Source: Kitasatospora sp. NBC_01250
GTDB taxonomy: Bacteria > Actinomycetota > Actinomycetes > Streptomycetales > Streptomycetaceae
DNA: 64,000 nucleotides
NCBI RefSeq assembly: GCF_036226465.1
Contig: NZ_CP108476.1
Location: 5,022,001 to 5,086,000 of the forward strand
Direction: 5' to 3'
This document shows, one piece after another, positions 63,319 to 64,000 of this stretch. Numbering within the stretch: the stretch's first letter is position 1; every line of letters begins with the position of its first letter. Position numbers and translations under genes: made by a program. The notes under the pieces were generated by a model. It saw nothing but the letters and a program-made list of their open reading frames with translations, did no database searches and was not told the DNA's origin.

Positions 63319-64000
63319 CCACCGCGCCTTCTGTCGCCGACCGCACGCCGGTCCCGCTGCTGCGCCACTCGCTGACCGCCGCCCGGCTGCCCCGCTGGGC
63401 CCCGCCCGGCACAGCCGTGCTCGCCATCGCGCTCGGCTGCGCGATCGGCGCGGGCTTCGGCCTGGTCAGCCACTTGCAGTGGGGCCTGATCGCCGCGCTG
63501 CTCTTCGTCGCGATCACCTTCGGCCTCTCGGCCCGCGTCGAGGGGGTCCGGCAGGCCAAGGACCGGATCGCCACCTCGCTGATCTGGGTCGCCTTCATCC
63601 TCGCGATCATCCCGCTGGTCTCGCTGATGGTCTACACCATCCAGCAGGGCGCCGGCGTGGTGAACGGCGACTTCCTGAGCCACTCGATGCGCGGGGTGGT
63701 GGCCTCCTCCGGCCCTGGCGGCGGCGTCTACCACGCGCTGCTCGGCACCCTGCAGCAGATCGGCCTCGCCACCGCGATCGCCGCTCCGATCGGCCTGCTC
63801 ACCGCGGTCTACCTGGTCGAGTACGGCCGGGGTCCGCTGGCGAAGGTCGTCACCTTCTTCGTCGACGTCATGACGGGCATCCCGTCGATCGTCGCCGGTC
63901 TGTTCGTCCTGTCCGTCTGGAACATCGGGCTCGGCTTCGCCTACTCCGGCTTCTCGGGCAGCCTCGCGCTGGCGATCCTGATGATGCCGGTGGTCGTCCG
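63315..64000 (+). CDS. pstA: Phosphate ABC transporter permease PstA (cut by window end)
   Basis: The first 228 codons are present. ATG 63315 overlaps the pstC stop. Membrane helices include TAVLAIALGCAIGAGFGL, LIWVAFILAIIPLVSLMV and ATAIAAPIGLLTAVYLVEYG; VTFFVDVMTGIPSIVAGLFV is the PstA signature. The expected pstB would follow outside the window. Confidence 0.93.
   Translation, partial: MTTAPSVADRTPVPLLRHSLTAARLPRWAPPGTAVLAIALGCAIGAGFGLVSHLQWGLIAALLFVAITFGLSARVEGVRQAKDRIATSLIWVAFILAIIPLVSLMVYTIQQGAGVVNGDFLSHSMRGVVASSGPGGGVYHALLGTLQQIGLATAIAAPIGLLTAVYLVEYGRGPLAKVVTFFVDVMTGIPSIVAGLFVLSVWNIGLGFAYSGFSGSLALAILMMPVVV

Overview
The window is high-GC actinomycete DNA, almost certainly from a member of the Streptomycetaceae (Streptomyces, Kitasatospora or a close relative; I cannot separate them by eye). 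Supporting signs are extreme GC at third codon positions, GTG and TTG starts, a mycothiol synthase, a ydaO-type c-di-AMP riboswitch in front of a cell-wall gene, DUF397/Scr1-type regulators, an NsdA-like TPR regulator, and the chromosomal order mshD - ppk - CHAD - Nudix - pstS - pstC - pstA. It looks like core chromosome with small accessory patches. I see no prophage, integrase, transposase or CRISPR array.

Layout. 1-0.5 kb: a tRNA cluster (Glu-Asp-Phe, minus strand) with its terminator. 0.6-8 kb: metallopeptidase, Gly-rich lipoprotein, DEAD-box RNA helicase with RGG-like tail, bacterial PARG, two membrane proteins, a RlaP-type nucleotidyltransferase, tRNA-Lys. 8.2-14.1 kb: a StrR/ParB-type regulator next to a degenerate FkbH-like protein, then an overlapping beta-phosphoglucomutase/GH65 phosphorylase pair. 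14.1-16.8 kb: XRE-cupin regulator with a double operator and a 53-aa membrane protein, AhpD-like protein, MgtC/SapB protein, a small ORF and an upstream DosR/OsdR-like box. 17-21 kb: an autoregulated hydrolase-TetR operon and a c-di-AMP riboswitch controlling a LytM/M23-like protein that has lost key histidines. 21-25 kb: sensor-domain membrane protein, then a coupled methyltransferase - tyrosine phosphatase - secreted TNT (NADase toxin fold) run. 25-32 kb: initiator tRNA, trmB, an NsdA-like regulator, a 1.2-kb non-coding gap, an asparagine-synthetase-like protein with a broken PP-loop, a universal stress protein. 32-38.7 kb: Rox-like monooxygenase with divergent TetR, DUF6585 protein, hydrolase divergent from a LysR gene, sugar O-acetyltransferase.

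38.7-41.3 kb: an XRE/DUF5753 - DUF397 - DUF397 operon divergent from three coupled small genes, followed by inverted repeats and a decayed gene. 41.3-49 kb: FrnE-like DsbA protein, a membrane-tethered ECF sigma factor ending in an NPCBM domain, a TetR gene, a type II NADH dehydrogenase with a Rex/Crp-like operator and an apparent ATC start, and a PAS-PP2C phosphatase. 49-54.8 kb: a complete 16S-23S-5S rRNA operon without spacer tRNAs. 54.8-64 kb: Nudix hydrolase, mshD, then the phosphate/polyphosphate block with PHO boxes before pstS and possibly before ppk. The window ends inside pstA.

Common threads are stress and redox sensing (Rex-like, OsdR-like and c-di-AMP signals), phosphate control by PhoP, and several proteins that keep a catalytic fold but lack catalytic residues (FkbH-like, M23-like, AsnB-like). 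Functions are assigned by motif recognition only; no database search was run.
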